DNA of 64,000 nucleotides from Sinotaia quadrata (taxonomy: Eukaryota > Mollusca > Gastropoda > Architaenioglossa > Viviparidae). The position numbers and the translations under genes are program-made. The notes beneath the pieces were generated by a model. It ran no database searches and was not told the origin of the DNA. It saw only the letters and a program-made list of their open reading frames with translations. Shown in pieces: positions 1-31,343 of the stretch. Each line of letters starts with the position of its first letter. Positions within the stretch are counted from its first letter, which is position 1. Location of the stretch: positions 14,726,001 through 14,790,000 of the forward strand of contig CM054181.1 in the NCBI GenBank assembly GCA_028829895.1. Direction: 5' to 3'.

Positions 1-320
1 CATTCAGCTCTAGTTGTACCAGTGTATCTTTGTGTTTGTTTGATGTGTAAAGTGATGTGTTTTCTTTACAGTGTACTTGTACTGAAGTCTATAAAATCTC
101 GTTCTATACAGCAGGAAAATCCTCTGCCTCATTTCTATGTCGACGTTTTCATCAGTCTGCGGGTTTTTAAGTCATTCAGCATTGTAATTTAAACAGCAAA
201 ATAAAACTTTAAAGAAAATTTCACAACTGAGACTTAAATCAACAGACTAGTCGCAGGTCAGACAACGCAAATCAAATTTTCACTTGATAAACACAATTTT
301 CAAATTCTTCTTATAAATTC

Positions 321-575
321 CAGTGCAATACAACTGTGTCTTATAAATATTATGACATTGCCAATACAACTGTCTTATAAATATGTTGACAGTCCAATAC
401 AACTGTGTCTTATAAATATGATGACAGTGCAATGCAACTGTGTCTTATAAATATGATGACAGTCCAAAACAACTGTGTCTTATAAATATGATGACATTGC
501 CAAAACAACTGTGTCTTATAAATATGATGACAGTGCAATACAACTGTGTATTATAAATATGATGACAATGCCAAT
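321..575. repeat. Minisatellite, about seven copies of a ~36-bp unit
   Basis: The phrase CAACTGTGTCTTATAAATAT recurs about seven times. Each copy is followed by a variable ATGACAGTGCAAT or ATGACATTGCCAAT spacer. Copies differ by single bases and small indels, so this is an aged tandem array. No coding potential is seen across it. Confidence 0.9.
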
Positions 576-851
576 ATTTGACTCTTGAGGAACGAATATA
601 TATTGTTAGTGTGGGTATAACCTATGTATGCAGGGGTTCCATTACAGCCCTCCGCATTTGAAAAATACCTGGATTCAGTGCGAAAAGATACTGTATTTGT
701 TCCAAAAATATCATAAGCACCCTGCGCCATTCACAACAAAACAACGTCACTGATCAGTCGCGTACAATTAATTCATTTTATCCCACACCCCCACTCTTGT
801 TCACAGAAAAACATAACTGCTTTTATCATGCGTACAATAAAAAGATGAGAT

Positions 852-945
<94 letters not shown>

Positions 946-2156
946 CAAAAGAAAAAAGACAAACTGTTCAGTTTGCTAATTTCATTTTCTCAGCACCAGC
1001 CAGATGTTTACCAGCAAACGCAGTCGGCCCGACGTCGGCCCGTCATTGGCAAACACGACATCTTTGTGGCGAGAGAATGTGAGTGACCGATAGAGACCCT
1101 GAAATTGCATTGTCAACTAATCGAGCGAACCTAGATTTTTGTCTGTCGGGGCATTAGAAAATAGAACAACTCAAATTTTACCAAGTCTTCGGCCAACTGT
1201 CGTCCCTTGAGCCAGGCAGACAAGACTCGATCCCTGGATATTCGACATCGGAGTCTTTTATTTATTTTTTTTTAGTTTGGTCCTGTGCAGCTTGCAAAGG
1301 ATGGTAATGGAGAATGGTAATGGAGAGTGGTGTATGGAGATGCGTTTTACTGAAATATGGCAAAATGATTATGTCCTTGAAAGAGCTTTACCATAAGCTG
1401 AGTGACGCTGCTGAAGTGAGATTCCGTTTCATTCCTCGGAGACGAGCGCGCGAGGAAACAGGAATACATTTGAATAATTATATAAGCGCTTGTTTCCTCC
1501 CTTCGCTATACCAACAATGCATACAGAACGCTTCTTGGTTCCAGCAACACTTGCATAATAATACGTTTGAATAACTGCTAGTTTTCTCCCTTAGCAATGG
1601 AAGCAATCCATAGAGAACGCTAGTGGTTCCAGCAATGCGCCGTTAGCAACACAGAATGCTGATATGATTCTAGCAGTACATACACGACAGTACATAAGAA
1701 TCCACGCAAAACGCTAATTTGCTTTCGCAATACGTACACATAGACAATAATATACATTTCAATAAATGCCGGATGCTGATTTGCTTCAGCAATACATATG
1801 CATACACAATAATATATAAGCTTCTAATTTGGTTTCCAGCAAAACATACACAGTAATACATTTAAATAAAATGAAAGTCGTCGGTCTCCAATAACGCGAG
1901 CAATACATTTTAATAAACATCTCCAAACAGCACCAATTAATATCATGCATTTGAGTTAAATGCATAATTTGTTGTCCGTTAACTCTATGGTCAGAAAATG
2001 CATTCAGTTATGTGCACACAATAATAAGCTACTGTATCATAAAACGCAACTCGTATCCCTTAGCAACATGAACAAAGTAGTACATATGAATAGGTACAAA
2101 CTTTTATTTGCTCTAACTTACCGAGTAAACGCAAACACGACTCAGTATGTCACACA
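576..2156. other. No gene recognised; (GA)n tract and short GC-rich patch
   Basis: The stretch holds a pure (GA)n microsatellite at about 853-941. At 1024-1045 the heptamer CGGCCCG occurs twice around ACGT, which looks like part of a degraded mobile element but has no visible boundaries. Open frames here are short and repeat-driven, so none is annotated as a gene. Confidence 0.6.
853..941. repeat. (GA)n microsatellite
   Basis: About 44 uninterrupted GA dinucleotides. The Arg-Glu polypeptide it could encode is a repeat artefact. Confidence 0.97.
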
Positions 2157-2310
2157 CGTCACGGCCTTGAATAGTAAATGAAATTATAAATTGTAATTAG
2201 TTTGCTCAGAACATCAAGAACACTCCACTGGAACGTCACGGTCTTGAATAGTAAATGAAATTATAAATTGTAATTAGTTTGCTCAGAACATCAAGAACAC
2301 TCCACTGGAA
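2157..2310. repeat. 77-bp direct tandem duplication
   Basis: Two nearly identical 77-bp units start at 2157 and 2234, both beginning CGTCACGG(C/T)CTTGAATAG. They differ by about one base, so the duplication is recent. Confidence 0.92.
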
Positions 2311-2427
2311 CAAATGCTTACGCGCTATTTCTTACGTCCTAAAGAACTTGAAAAGCACATTTATATAAGGACATGAACCAACAGCCAATTCGTCCCCCAA
2401 AACAACCGCGGACAATACAATTCTTAC

Positions 2428-2651
2428 CCTGTAATAATTGTAGTGCACCATTTTGCAACAGCCAGCAGATCAGCACACCTCCCTTGACAAACGTCGGGGT
2501 CAACTATCCGATGATATTTTAGCCAGTCCGGTCTAAGCCCAGGCAAGGAAAGGGAAATAACTTCTGCAACGTCACCCACTTCGATTCTTAGTTTGCAGGC
2601 GACGGTCACACAAAAACGGAATATGTTCCTCGCGTCAGATCCAGGCACCAT
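2428..2651 (-). CDS. Candidate first coding exon of an unidentified gene
   Basis: A minus-strand frame opens at an ATG (2651-2649) just after an in-frame TAA. It runs about 74 codons, with richer GC than its surroundings and mixed, protein-like composition that includes VVDPD-like and LLAVAKW-like stretches. It ends at ACAGG followed by the strong donor GTAAGA (gt at 2427-2426). If unspliced, the frame ends at a TAA inside the donor, giving a 75-residue peptide. No domain is recognised, and no matching downstream exon was found in 1-2400. It could be a short first exon or a chance frame beside a good donor. Confidence 0.35.
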
Positions 2652-2945
2652 GAAACATTAACTTTCAGCAGCCATTCCGAACTGCAAAGAAGTGATTTCC
2701 TAATAGCCTGATTTTTACTGCAAAATTGCGTATGCGCCACTTGTGACGTTACAGGCACGTCCAAAATGTTCACGTTTGACGTAGGGTATCGCTGTCAGAC
2801 TGAATGTAGGAGTCGAACACTGAGGTGGCGTCCCAGATGAACTGAGGAGACGCAAGAAACGCAGGATACCAGGACAGTTTGCGCAGACCTCGTGTGTGAT
2901 ATATGTGTTGCTAGGCGACACTTTACACTGTTGTTTTGATTTCAT

Positions 2946-5334
2946 GGTATATGCTTGAATAATGAGCGTAGTATTGTGTACGTAAACTTATCTAGAATGA
3001 AAATAAAATCCATAATTATGCGTAAGCCTTTCTGGTGCATTTCGGCGAGCTGCATTCTCGTCTTAGCATATCACGCACGCACGCTCATACGCATGCACTA
3101 GCGCACAAGCACGCAGCCATTGAAAATATCAGACAATTTAACATTACAGCGCTCGAATTAACTCTCCAGACAACATAACACTCGCTCAGTCTCCCAGCCT
3201 CGTTCAAATCGATAACTCTTTAGAAAAGAAAAATAAGAGTGGATCGGAAAGGAGAATGCCTGTCGTTTCTTCCTTAACGACACAGTTGCTTTAACTGCTG
3301 TCTAACACTTGGGACCAACTATTCTAGAGAGAAAACATGGTGAAAGGGCGATTGACTTTGTTTTCGGTCTGCTTGTAGTCTTGGGTAAGTCCGGTCGCCT
3401 GTAACTGTGTTACGTCACAGACTCTAACCTACAGTTTTATAAACTATCTTGCAGTTTACTAAGTCGCGTTTGAATGTCAGGAATTATTGGCTGTATGATC
3501 TAAACGTACTTTTTGACAGGAATGGGACCAGAAGCACAAATGCCTTAAGTCAACGCTTCTGTATGTTCGCGCGTAGGAGGAGGAGGGGGGAGAGGGGAGC
3601 TGCGCACTGTAGATGTAAAATGTCATAGGGTTCTGTGTTCTTTTGCCTAAATTAAAGCAATTTTATGTGAGTACGTTAAATTCTTGTTGGGAGTGGGAAG
3701 AATTGTTTCACTTTCAGTTCAAAAATCGAGCCATTTCGGGATGGGAAATAATAAAGACAGATTGTATTTGAGTATCAATCAGCTCGTTATCGAAAATCTA
3801 GAAATGGATCTGAGAAGAAGCAAACTCAGATTAAGGAGGACAAAGTCTAATAAATAGTATCTGTACAAAATAAATTTTAATTAATTTTTAATTGTACTGA
3901 TAAATCGTGGAGTGTATAAAAGAGACAATTATATTTAGTGAGGATATATTGCTAAAATCTCCCACAATACAGTTCTATTTATCCTGAATACACGTCCAGT
4001 GATATAACCGCAGCTCTTAAAGAAATACCACAGCTGTCTTAGGGAAAATACTAAAATACTTTAGCGAAGTCACGTGTTCTGAAATCGGCAACATCATTGG
4101 CTCCACACGGGGGAGTCCGTCACCATGGCACTTCTATTAACAAAGGAACTGGCTTGGAACATTACCACAGATTTTAATATTTTCACTCCCAGATGATCTT
4201 TCAGATAAATATGCACTTGTATAATATAATATTTTAAATTCTATATATGTTTGTAAGAGAGTATGTCTGCTTGTGTGTATGAGTAAGAGTGAGTTTTTGC
4301 ATATGCCTGAGTGAGTGAGGGCGTGTGCTTGCATGTGAATGCTTGATTTACTACCCTCAATGTTTATTTCGTCACGGTGAAGGATTTTAAAGTATTTCCT
4401 CTGCAGCAATGGTCTACCTGCATTGATTTTCAAGGAACAGAACTGACATAGTACGTCTTTTAACTTCATCCATTTTTGTGCATCTGTGCACCTCGAGTAC
4501 CTTGGAGCAGTATTGGCTGCAGCGGTGGGCGTGATTAATGGCTCCCGCCCGTCCGCTACTTTCCGACGATCATTAAAGTGAGCATTTTTTCAAAAGTCAA
4601 TTTCACCTTTGCCATTCAGAAAGTCATTTTATAAAAGCCAGAACAACAATAATGGTTTGGGGAGGGGAGGTTAAAAGTTGCTCTTTTGTTAAATCAGTGT
4701 GTACTTTTCTCGATAACTAAAATCTTGATTTTAAAAATCCAGCTGGACGTTTACAACTTAAGAAAGTTAATTAAACTAGCCCCTAAGTCATCCCGGTGGA
4801 GCTTTACAACTTAAGAAATTTAATTAAACTAGCCAAGCCTCTACATCTTTTCCGTCCGACTCTGCCCATTTAGTTCTGTAAAACTTTTGTAAAGCCATCA
4901 TTCGTCCTTGAAATTAAACAAGGTTTAATTCCAGAAAGTACATAGCTTTCCTTTAAATAATAACGAATTGTTCATTTTCAAGTCCCCTCGACCTTGAGTT
5001 TGTAAAGAAAATCTATTTAAAATCAATATATTCACTAATGGTTTGGGACGTGGGAGAATAAACTTTGCAAAGGCCAACAGTCGTCCAAGAGCAATTACCT
5101 TTTTTTTTAATCATCTGCTAATGGCTAACCTTAAATCATCTCGACTTACATTATTTTGTAATCACCACGCAAACCCGCCCAAGTTACATATATATATATA
5201 TATTGAAGGCCACCGAAGGGATCTTACTCTTAATGATTAATCTCAAATTAAGTGAAACAGTTGATTCACCAAGTTCAACTTCAGTATTAAAGAAGTATGT
5301 GAATCAAAGTAATCATTGTTCTTCTGAACGAGGC
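2946..5334. other. No gene recognised
   Basis: AT-rich intergenic sequence. A roughly 60-bp duplication at about 4740-4835 carries TTTACAACTTAAGAAA twice. A good-context ATG at 3337 is followed by a GTAAGT donor at 3385, but an in-frame TAG lies between them. Nothing else supports a gene. Confidence 0.6.
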
Positions 5335-5470
5335 GCCTTTGTGGCTGGGATGCTGTAATCCCTTACAGACCCCTGAGGTACAGATCGTGGGTTTGATCAC
5401 CGGTATCAAAAGTCAGTCAAGCAGATGCGTCTGTGGACAACATATGCTGCATGATTGAATTAAGTGTGTA
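5335..5470 (+). mobile_element. tRNA-derived SINE candidate
   Basis: GTGGCTGGGATGCTG resembles a pol III A box, and GTGGGTTTGATCACC about 45 bases later resembles a B box with one mismatch to GGTTCGA. Downstream lies ATATGCTGCATGATT, a motif that also follows the tRNA-like head at 44905-44838 on the other strand. The A and B boxes plus the shared tail suggest a SINE family. Its ends and any target duplication were not resolved. Confidence 0.4.
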
Positions 5471-5726
5471 TGAAGCTAGGAATTTAAAGTGCATATATAT
5501 GTGTGTATGCGTGTGTCTGTTGTTTATGTGCATGTGAGTGTGCGTGCGTGTATGCATAAGTGTGCGTGCCTGCATTTGTGGGTATTAATCCTTATAAGTA
5601 ATAACTTACTCTTCATAACTTATAATATACTGTCATTAATATATATAATTATACTACTCATTCCTGCTAAATACAGTCCGACACCGAGACTTTAGAGGTC
5701 AGTCGCTGACGTCAACAACATTGTGC

Positions 5727-5814
<88 letters not shown>
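5727..5814. repeat. (GT)n microsatellite
   Basis: About 40 or more nearly uninterrupted GT dinucleotides, led by GCGTGC variants. The flanking Val-Cys and Thr-His reading frames are artefacts. Confidence 0.97.
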
Positions 5815-5815
<1 letters not shown>

Positions 5816-6176
5816 AGAACTTACGTCAGAGATGTACTGCATAAGTTTGAGAATGGGAGCCAGAGAGAGAGATAGAGTTCTCAGTAAACATGTGATTCCC
5901 GGCTTTATATCGAAGACACGCGTTTTCACATTTCTAGGTGTCTGCGCTTCTTGTTCAATTTCAGTAGCTATGTTTGATTCTAATTTCGAATCTGGTTTTC
6001 TGCGACTTTTGTTTTAAATCCTAGGACCAGGATCCGTGATACCGCTTGTTAGTCAAGTAATTACAAGTATGTTTAGCATCTCTGGAGATAACACTTTGGG
6101 CAAATGTTCTTATTTTTACGACCGGTTCGGTTGTTCTGTGTTAATGACAGTAGAAACAATGCCATGGGGTGATTTG

Positions 6177-6495
6177 AAACTCATAGCTCGTGTTGCATTG
6201 AGGTATTGATCGGTAATTAAGCAGAGAAATGAGAAATTTGTACCTCACAGTTCGTATTGCGTTGAGGTATTGTAATCAGTAATTAAGCCGAGAAATGAGA
6301 AATGTGTACCTCATAGTTCGTATTGCGTTGAGGTATTGTAATCGGTAATTAAGCCAAGAAATTGGAAATTTGTACCTCATAGTTCGTGTAGCGCTAAGTT
6401 ATTGCAATCAATAGTTATACCAAAAAGGAAATGGGAGATTTGTAACTCAGAGCCTATAACACGTTGAGATATTGTAACCTATACTTGAACCAAGA
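6177..6495. repeat. Degenerate minisatellite, ~66-bp unit, about five copies
   Basis: GTACCTCATAGTTCGTATTG followed by a GTTGAGGTATTGTAATC-like segment recurs about five times. The 3' copies drift increasingly. Confidence 0.85.
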
Positions 6496-7342
6496 AGTAA
6501 GGGAGATGATTTGTCTGTGCGAAGCATAGATATGTTATTAACGAACTTTCATATTTGCCAAAGTTAATTTAGGGCTTATGAAGTATATTTTATTTTTAAA
6601 ATACAATATTGTTTAATAGGGAACTATTTAAAAAAAAGAGCAGGTTAGTATTCTTTATAAAGAGGGACAGAGAATCATTTTTAAAAAGAAAGGCAGTTTA
6701 GTGCTTTTTACCTTTTTAAAACCAGTGTAGTATATTCGTAAAAGAAAGAGAGTTTAGTATATTTTATAAAAAGAGTTTTGTATATTTTTTGAAGAATCAA
6801 CGTTTTCCAGTAAACGATGTGCTGTTTTATTTAAAGAGCATGCACTATTATATAATTAGTACCTGTGAACACTGGCAAAAGTCATGCACTAATTCACCCG
6901 CCTATTTTCGTCTGGTGATAAATCACGCCTTCATGTCAAATTTCAGCTTTCTAGTTCTCTTCTAGTGGCTGCAAATCATTAATGGCCCGTCTTATCTACG
7001 TGGGGATGGGGGCGACCTGAGAGCCGGGATCGGACTTGACTCTTATAACTTTCCCAAGGGTTAACCCCATATCTATGCAAAATTTCTGCTTCCTACCTTT
7101 CTCTGTGGCTGTGAATTAATGGCCATATAATGTATGGACGTGCATGTGTGCATTAATGATTGCATCATATGTTATTCAGTTTACAGATCTACATAAAGGC
7201 TTGTTAATTATAGCGTGTTGATATTGAATTTTCTAACGTTGCGAAACACACAAAGCAATCCTATGATTACATGTATTTCCATTTATCATCATAAATGTCG
7301 CAGGACTGGTTTCAACTAAGCAGAGCATGTGACAGAGCGGTT
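6496..7342. other. No gene recognised
   Basis: AT-rich sequence with variants of AGTTTAGTATATTTTATAAA repeated loosely at 6640-6790. Nothing coding or RNA-like is seen. Confidence 0.5.
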
Positions 7343-7525
7343 GATATGTCAGCGATCCAGTAAGGACATGCATCAGACATTTCTAGACGAGATGCCATAA
7401 AGATATATATGACAGCGATCCAGTAAGGACATGCATCAGACATTTCTAGACGAGATGCCATAAAGATATATATGACAGCGATCCAGTAAGGACATCCATC
7501 AGACATTTCTAGACGAGATGCCTTC
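7343..7525. repeat. 63-bp minisatellite, three copies
   Basis: AGCGATCCAGTAAGGACAT starts at 7351, 7414 and 7477, an exact 63-bp period. Because 63 is a multiple of three, a minus-strand frame stays open and encodes a 21-residue repeat. This is probably not a protein. Confidence 0.9.
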
Positions 7526-10500
7526 AACAAATATATGACAGTTTTGATGAGGAAAACACCTATTCCTCCCTTCTCGCGATGACCTATACAGGTTTCATTT
7601 TCAGATCTAATTAAACCTTAAACACAACTAGAAAAATAAGAAAACTCTGAATATGTATAATCAGATACACTTAAAGGAAATACTGTTGTAGCCGTTTATA
7701 TGAAAATCACCTGAAAACACATTTTGTCCATTTTAGCACTAATGCTTTGTGTTATGTAAATATACGATAAAATGAAAGTATTGTGTTTGAGTTTAGACTC
7801 ATTCCAGGTGTGAAACTCGGAAGTCACTCTTGCATAACATAAGAGGATTAATGTAAAGGTGTAGATGACCATTTATTTTTTCACGCTTCTTTGTGAGCTA
7901 AGTCCACTGGAAAGGACGATTTCCAATTCAGAAGTTATTATGTAGTTGCAAGCGCAACTGACTGACTGATAGATGGGGCTGGAGGGTTGACACAGGTAAC
8001 ATCTGATTAAAGAGATAACTTCCGGTCAGAAAAGTTCTAAAGGCAAACCATGAGCCGTGGTGAGTTGTTAAAACAATAATTCAAGAATGAATTTAGAATA
8101 ATTTGTATGTTAGAATTATTGTTTCATGTATTGATTTTGATGTATTGTATATTTTTGATTGATTCATTGATATGTATATGTCAGATTAATTATGTATTAG
8201 TGAATGTGTTTTATAACAAGGTGTATCGAATTAAATGTGTATGAGGGCTAACAGTTATCTTGCAGACACATAAGTTGAGTGATTGGAGAGAGATGCTCGA
8301 GAGTGTAGGAAAATTATAGACTGAATTAAAAGCATCTGATGTGACTGTTTTCAGGGCAAGCCTTATTTCCTTCCTCTTTTTTCCTTCCTGTTGCCTCGCC
8401 AATGTGGTTCCTCATTTTCAGAGATTTCCTTATGACATATGAGTCATCCTCATTAATATCTACCGGGAGACCCCAATGGTGGTGAGAACAGAGACACAGA
8501 TGCATCATTGCTTCCATTCCCAGCAAATTCAAGAGTACTCAAGCACAACTGCAATGCATGAGTGAAAATGGACTCTGGTGTCTTATCAACTGTTGTGAAC
8601 TGTTTATACATCCTGATGCACATGTGTGTTTTCTATGACACAACATATGGTGGCCCAACAGAACAGGTCATGTGCTTAGTCATTTATCTCTTATCTTTAT
8701 CTTCTCTAGTTCTAGGAAAAGATTTCTAAACATTAAATAGAGATTGTTCCCTCGAAGTAGTCATTGTTAATATTGATTGTGTTTGAGATAAACATGAACA
8801 TTTATTTAAGAGTATATATATATGACTGTTTCAAAACTTAGTTGTATCTATTTGTGATAAGGTTATTTTTATAATAAATCTTTATTTTTGTTAATCCCTT
8901 CTTATTCAGTAAGTAGTAAGTAAACAGTCGAGGCAAGAATATTCTAGATTGCTTACGTAATGCTACCTGAGTGAGTAGTTTTCTATTATCCAATGATCAT
9001 GATTTATGAGAATGAGACCAGCCAATGGGCTGAGATTAAAGAATTCACTTGCTATAGAAATTTATACTCTCTGATCACTTTGAATTTGGATATGAAAGGA
9101 GAAGTCCAGCTTTTAAAGATAGTCATTAATTTGATGGTGAGTTTAACTGGCGGATAGAGAGAAAAGAGACTTAGAAACATTTCATGCATTTTTACTAGAG
9201 ATATGTTATACTTGTGTTTATGTAGAGATATATACTATGTGAGTTGACTTTTATTCCTAAAAATGTTTGAACTAAGCTGCACTTGTGTAGTGTGCTAACA
9301 CTTGATATTGTTTGATATGCTGTATTTATTTTTCCATATGTATGTATCGGGCTAATAAATGCTATTGCAGGAGATTTAAGTTGAGGATGGATTATCAGAT
9401 AGAATGTAGTTATATTGTGATGAATAGATGCAGATCAGTTTTTAATTTCCATAAAAGGATTGCGGTCTTTCGCGAGCACGCACGCACGCATGTACACACA
9501 CACACACATTTGTCGTGTAGTCTTGGTAAGTGAATACAAAGTCTGTTTAAAAATCAAAGAGAATATTTCTTTTTTCAATTTTTTTATAAATTAAAAGCGG
9601 ACAACCGTCTGGATAAATTAGTTGCATCCCTTAGATATTTAAAAAAGAAGATATATTTGCTCTCCAGTATTGCTATTTGATTACCCACGGATTTGTTTTT
9701 ATTTAAAAAGAAACAGCCCTCAGACAGTAAAATACATATATGTGAAAACAGGTAGGGATCGAGAATGTCATCATTAACAATCAACAAACAAAAACAGCGT
9801 AACTTACTTTATGAGCAGCATTTGCAAAGAACTATCCTGCCTAGAGGAACTGGAAGGGAGTCTACTCTGGAAACGATTGGATACTTTGGGGGTTATCTAG
9901 CTTTGTATTTGATCTGCTGTATCTGAGGACTCACTCTAAAGCTTGCCAGAGGGCACGAAACTGAACGGATCGTCCCTTGACAATGCGTGCGTAATTAGTT
10001 TGACCAACCGAACAACGAAATAACAGCAAGTACAACTATTTTTCTTTTTTCTACTTTCACTATTATCTGAAATATTTCTCACAAATTATCCACTTTCAAC
10101 TTAAAGCTGTCCTTAAACACTTTATCTCGTGGACTCTGACATCTTCATGGAGGAAAAGTGAAATTTATTGTCTGGATTTCTCCTTTGTTACTATCCTCAG
10201 TGATGTCTAACAGATCTATTCTTTGTGGCACAAATTAAGCCTCCTGACCATGATAGTCAGTCAGCAAATGTCTCCAATGTTGCTAGTCAAGTAAAATGAT
10301 AATATACTAAACACTGTAAGGCCTTGAAAAATACTTGCAGTAATTAAAGAGGTGAGGTTCTAGTATATCTATATATTTTATGTCCATGTAAATTGCGAAA
10401 GGTATTAGCAGTCAAACTTTGTTAGCGTGATTTAAATCGGTTTATCAGAAGATTGATGTTGACCCGAATAATATCTTGTAATATTTGAGTCTGAGAGATC

Positions 10501-11231
10501 AGAACAATGTCAACCATTTTGATCTTTCATAGGAATGTGGCCCTGAAAGATACACAAGTTGTGGATAGAAAATAATCTTCCATCTGTAGATTTTATCATT
10601 AAAATAACTACTTTGTCACCTGACCTTTTAGTGGGTTTTATCAGTAGTTAATCCACCCTTGCTCAATTGTATTATGGGAGGGTTTCTCTCCCCTTACCCC
10701 TTTCTTTTCCCACTTGTGCGCACTCTTCTCACATAAATGTTATTTTGCTTAAGAGAATTTCTCTCTCAGTCGAGGTCTATCATGTATGCATATTTGATTA
10801 ATGGATGGGAAATTGTTTTTTTTCTAAAAGCATAATAATATTTATTCCTGATTACTTTCAAAATGTGCAAAGAAATAAAACATCCCAGCTTTCCCGCAAA
10901 TTACTTTTGCAAAAGTATCTTGATTTTGGTTTGGTTTCTTGAGAAAGTCTAGGAGAGACTACTCTAGGTCTTAGCAAAATGAATGATTTATCTTTATCTC
11001 CCATGAAACGTGGTTTCATTTGGCTTCTGTGTGGGTAAGATATTGATTGCTATTGTGTATGAACATCTGGTAAGTGTTCAGGAAACGTATATTGTGCTTT
11101 AAAACAATTCCTGTACTTATGTTGTCCTATGCATTGCGCTAACTGGTCTGAAATAAATTTAACTTAATTAAATAAAATTAAGAAATGACTTGTGCTCTAA
11201 ATGTATACTCTACTTATTGTAGATGTGTGCT

Positions 11232-11262
<31 letters not shown>

Positions 11263-11784
11263 TTATGATTTCTGTATGTAGGTGTTTATGGTTTGTGTGT
11301 GTTTTTCTGGTTTGTGTGTGTGTGTTTCTGGTTTATTTATGGTTTCTATATGTGTATTTATAGTTTGTCATTTTGGGTTAAATTGTCCCCGGACTGCTAC
11401 ACAATCACTGCTGTCAAATACAGTTTCTGTCCGTTTATTTTTAAATCCATTTTGATGATTGTAGTTATATATAACATAACACGTATCTGCATATGTTTAT
11501 ATTTTGTATCAGTAATTTGTGTGTGTCTGTGTATATATGCTTGTATTTTGTATCAGTTGTTTGTTTGTGTGTCTCTGTGTATATAGGCACAACTTCTCTT
11601 CGAATTCCGCGCAGCATTTCTTTGCTACAGTTTACGTGCGAGTGTAAATTTATTTTAATACCATCACATACATTTTACTCATTCTCTTTAATTCAGTCGA
11701 CAATGTTAGCGTTGTCGGCATTCGTCGCTTTCATTTGGATTTAATGACTACACCAAATTGGCGAAAATTTACTAAGAGACCAAA
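7526..11784. other. Intergenic, downstream of the 5'-nucleotidase gene; no gene recognised
   Basis: AT-rich DNA. It has a short (GT)n run at about 11236-11262 and GTTTATGGTTTGTGTGTG-like simple-sequence drift around it. Open frames are under 100 codons and biased in composition. No exon-like segment with paired splice sites was found on either strand. Confidence 0.55.
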
Positions 11785-11790
11785 TTTATT
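11785..11790 (-). terminator. Poly(A) signal AATAAA of the 5'-nucleotidase gene
   Basis: On the minus strand AATAAA lies about 22 bases after the TGA stop. The position is short but usable for 3'-end formation. Cleavage would fall near 11765-11775. Other signals further downstream cannot be excluded. Confidence 0.4.
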
Positions 11791-11811
11791 TTAGAGTGGA
11801 AATTATAATAG

Positions 11812-30156
<18,345 letters not shown>

Positions 30157-30170
30157 GGTGAGTTTGGAAT

Positions 30171-30580
30171 CCAAGAATACCTAGGAACGGGAAGAGAAAA
30201 ACATCACGTCAGTACAACAGCCAGTAATACGTGTTGGTAAGCAGAGGACATCCAAAGAATACCTAGGAACGAGAAGAGAAAAACATCACGTCAGTACAAC
30301 AGCCAGTAATACGTGTTGGTAAGCAGAGGACATCCAAGAATACCTAGGAACGGGAAGAGAAAAACATCACGTCAGTACAACAGCCAGTAATACGTGTTGG
30401 TAAGCAGAGGACATCCAAGAATACCTAGGAACGGGAAGAGAAAAACATCACGTCAGTACAACAGCCAGTAATACGTGTTGGTAAGCAGAGGACATCCAAG
30501 AATACCTAGGAACGGGAAGAGAAAAACATCACGTCAGTACAACAGCCAGTAATACGTGTTGGTAAGCAGAGGACATCCAG
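30171..30580. repeat. 81-bp minisatellite directly upstream of the 5'-nucleotidase start
   Basis: Five nearly identical 81-bp units starting CCAAGAATACCTAGGAACG. The first unit ends within 15 bases of the start codon. On the gene strand each unit carries TGACGTGA (a CRE/UPRE-like octamer), an ACGTG core, and a pyrimidine tract ending CCTAG that resembles a 3' splice site. Near-identity of the units means recent amplification. Confidence 0.95.
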
Positions 30581-31343
30581 TTGCGTGCGGTGTGCGTGTG
30601 TTTGTCTGTTTGTGCGCGCGCGGTCTCTCTTGGAAATTTCTTTTTTTCACGGTTGGTTACTTTCTAAGATGTCTGACAATGTGCTCTTCTCTTTACCGTA
30701 AAAAAATGTAAAGAGCGAAAGCCATGGAATTGCAGATCGAATGGACTAATTTTGTTCTAGAGTGGCACTTAAAATGTTTATTGCTAAAAACAATGTGTAT
30801 TTTTAAAAAAAATAGAACGAAAACTTCTGTAAGGTGTTCACGTTATTGTAGACTTCATATACGTCAATAATTATTTTGAACCGCGTTCTCTAAAATGTTA
30901 CATTAATGTCCTTCACATACCAAAAATTATCATTTGTATTTTAGGAAATATTCAAATATATGAATGAAATAATTCATCTGAACGTTCTTTCGTGTGCGTG
31001 CATGTGCGTATGAATATATATATATGTGTATGTATATTTATGTGCGTAGTGTAAGAAAAAGTTATCTGATTAATAGATTTGAAAATCTGTTAGTTGTATT
31101 AGCACTTTTAAGGCCAAGTTTCAGAAATGCAGAAACTGGCTTTATTTCAAAACTGTAATGCTCTCTTGCAACATCTAAGTATTTAATTTTACCCGTACCT
31201 TCTGAATTTTTTAGAGTTATTTCCGATTTTTATGTAACGACACTATCTAGTCGCCGATTAAGCAGCTAATGACTCCAGCCGAGGAAGCATTAATGTAGAT
31301 CAGAAAACTTAGCTATGTTGTAGCTTGCCGACCGTTACCCGGA

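Noticed and set aside
3337..3390. ATG in good context followed by a GTAAGT donor, like a signal-peptide first exon
   Set aside because: An in-frame TAG at 3376-3378 precedes the donor, leaving only 13 codons.
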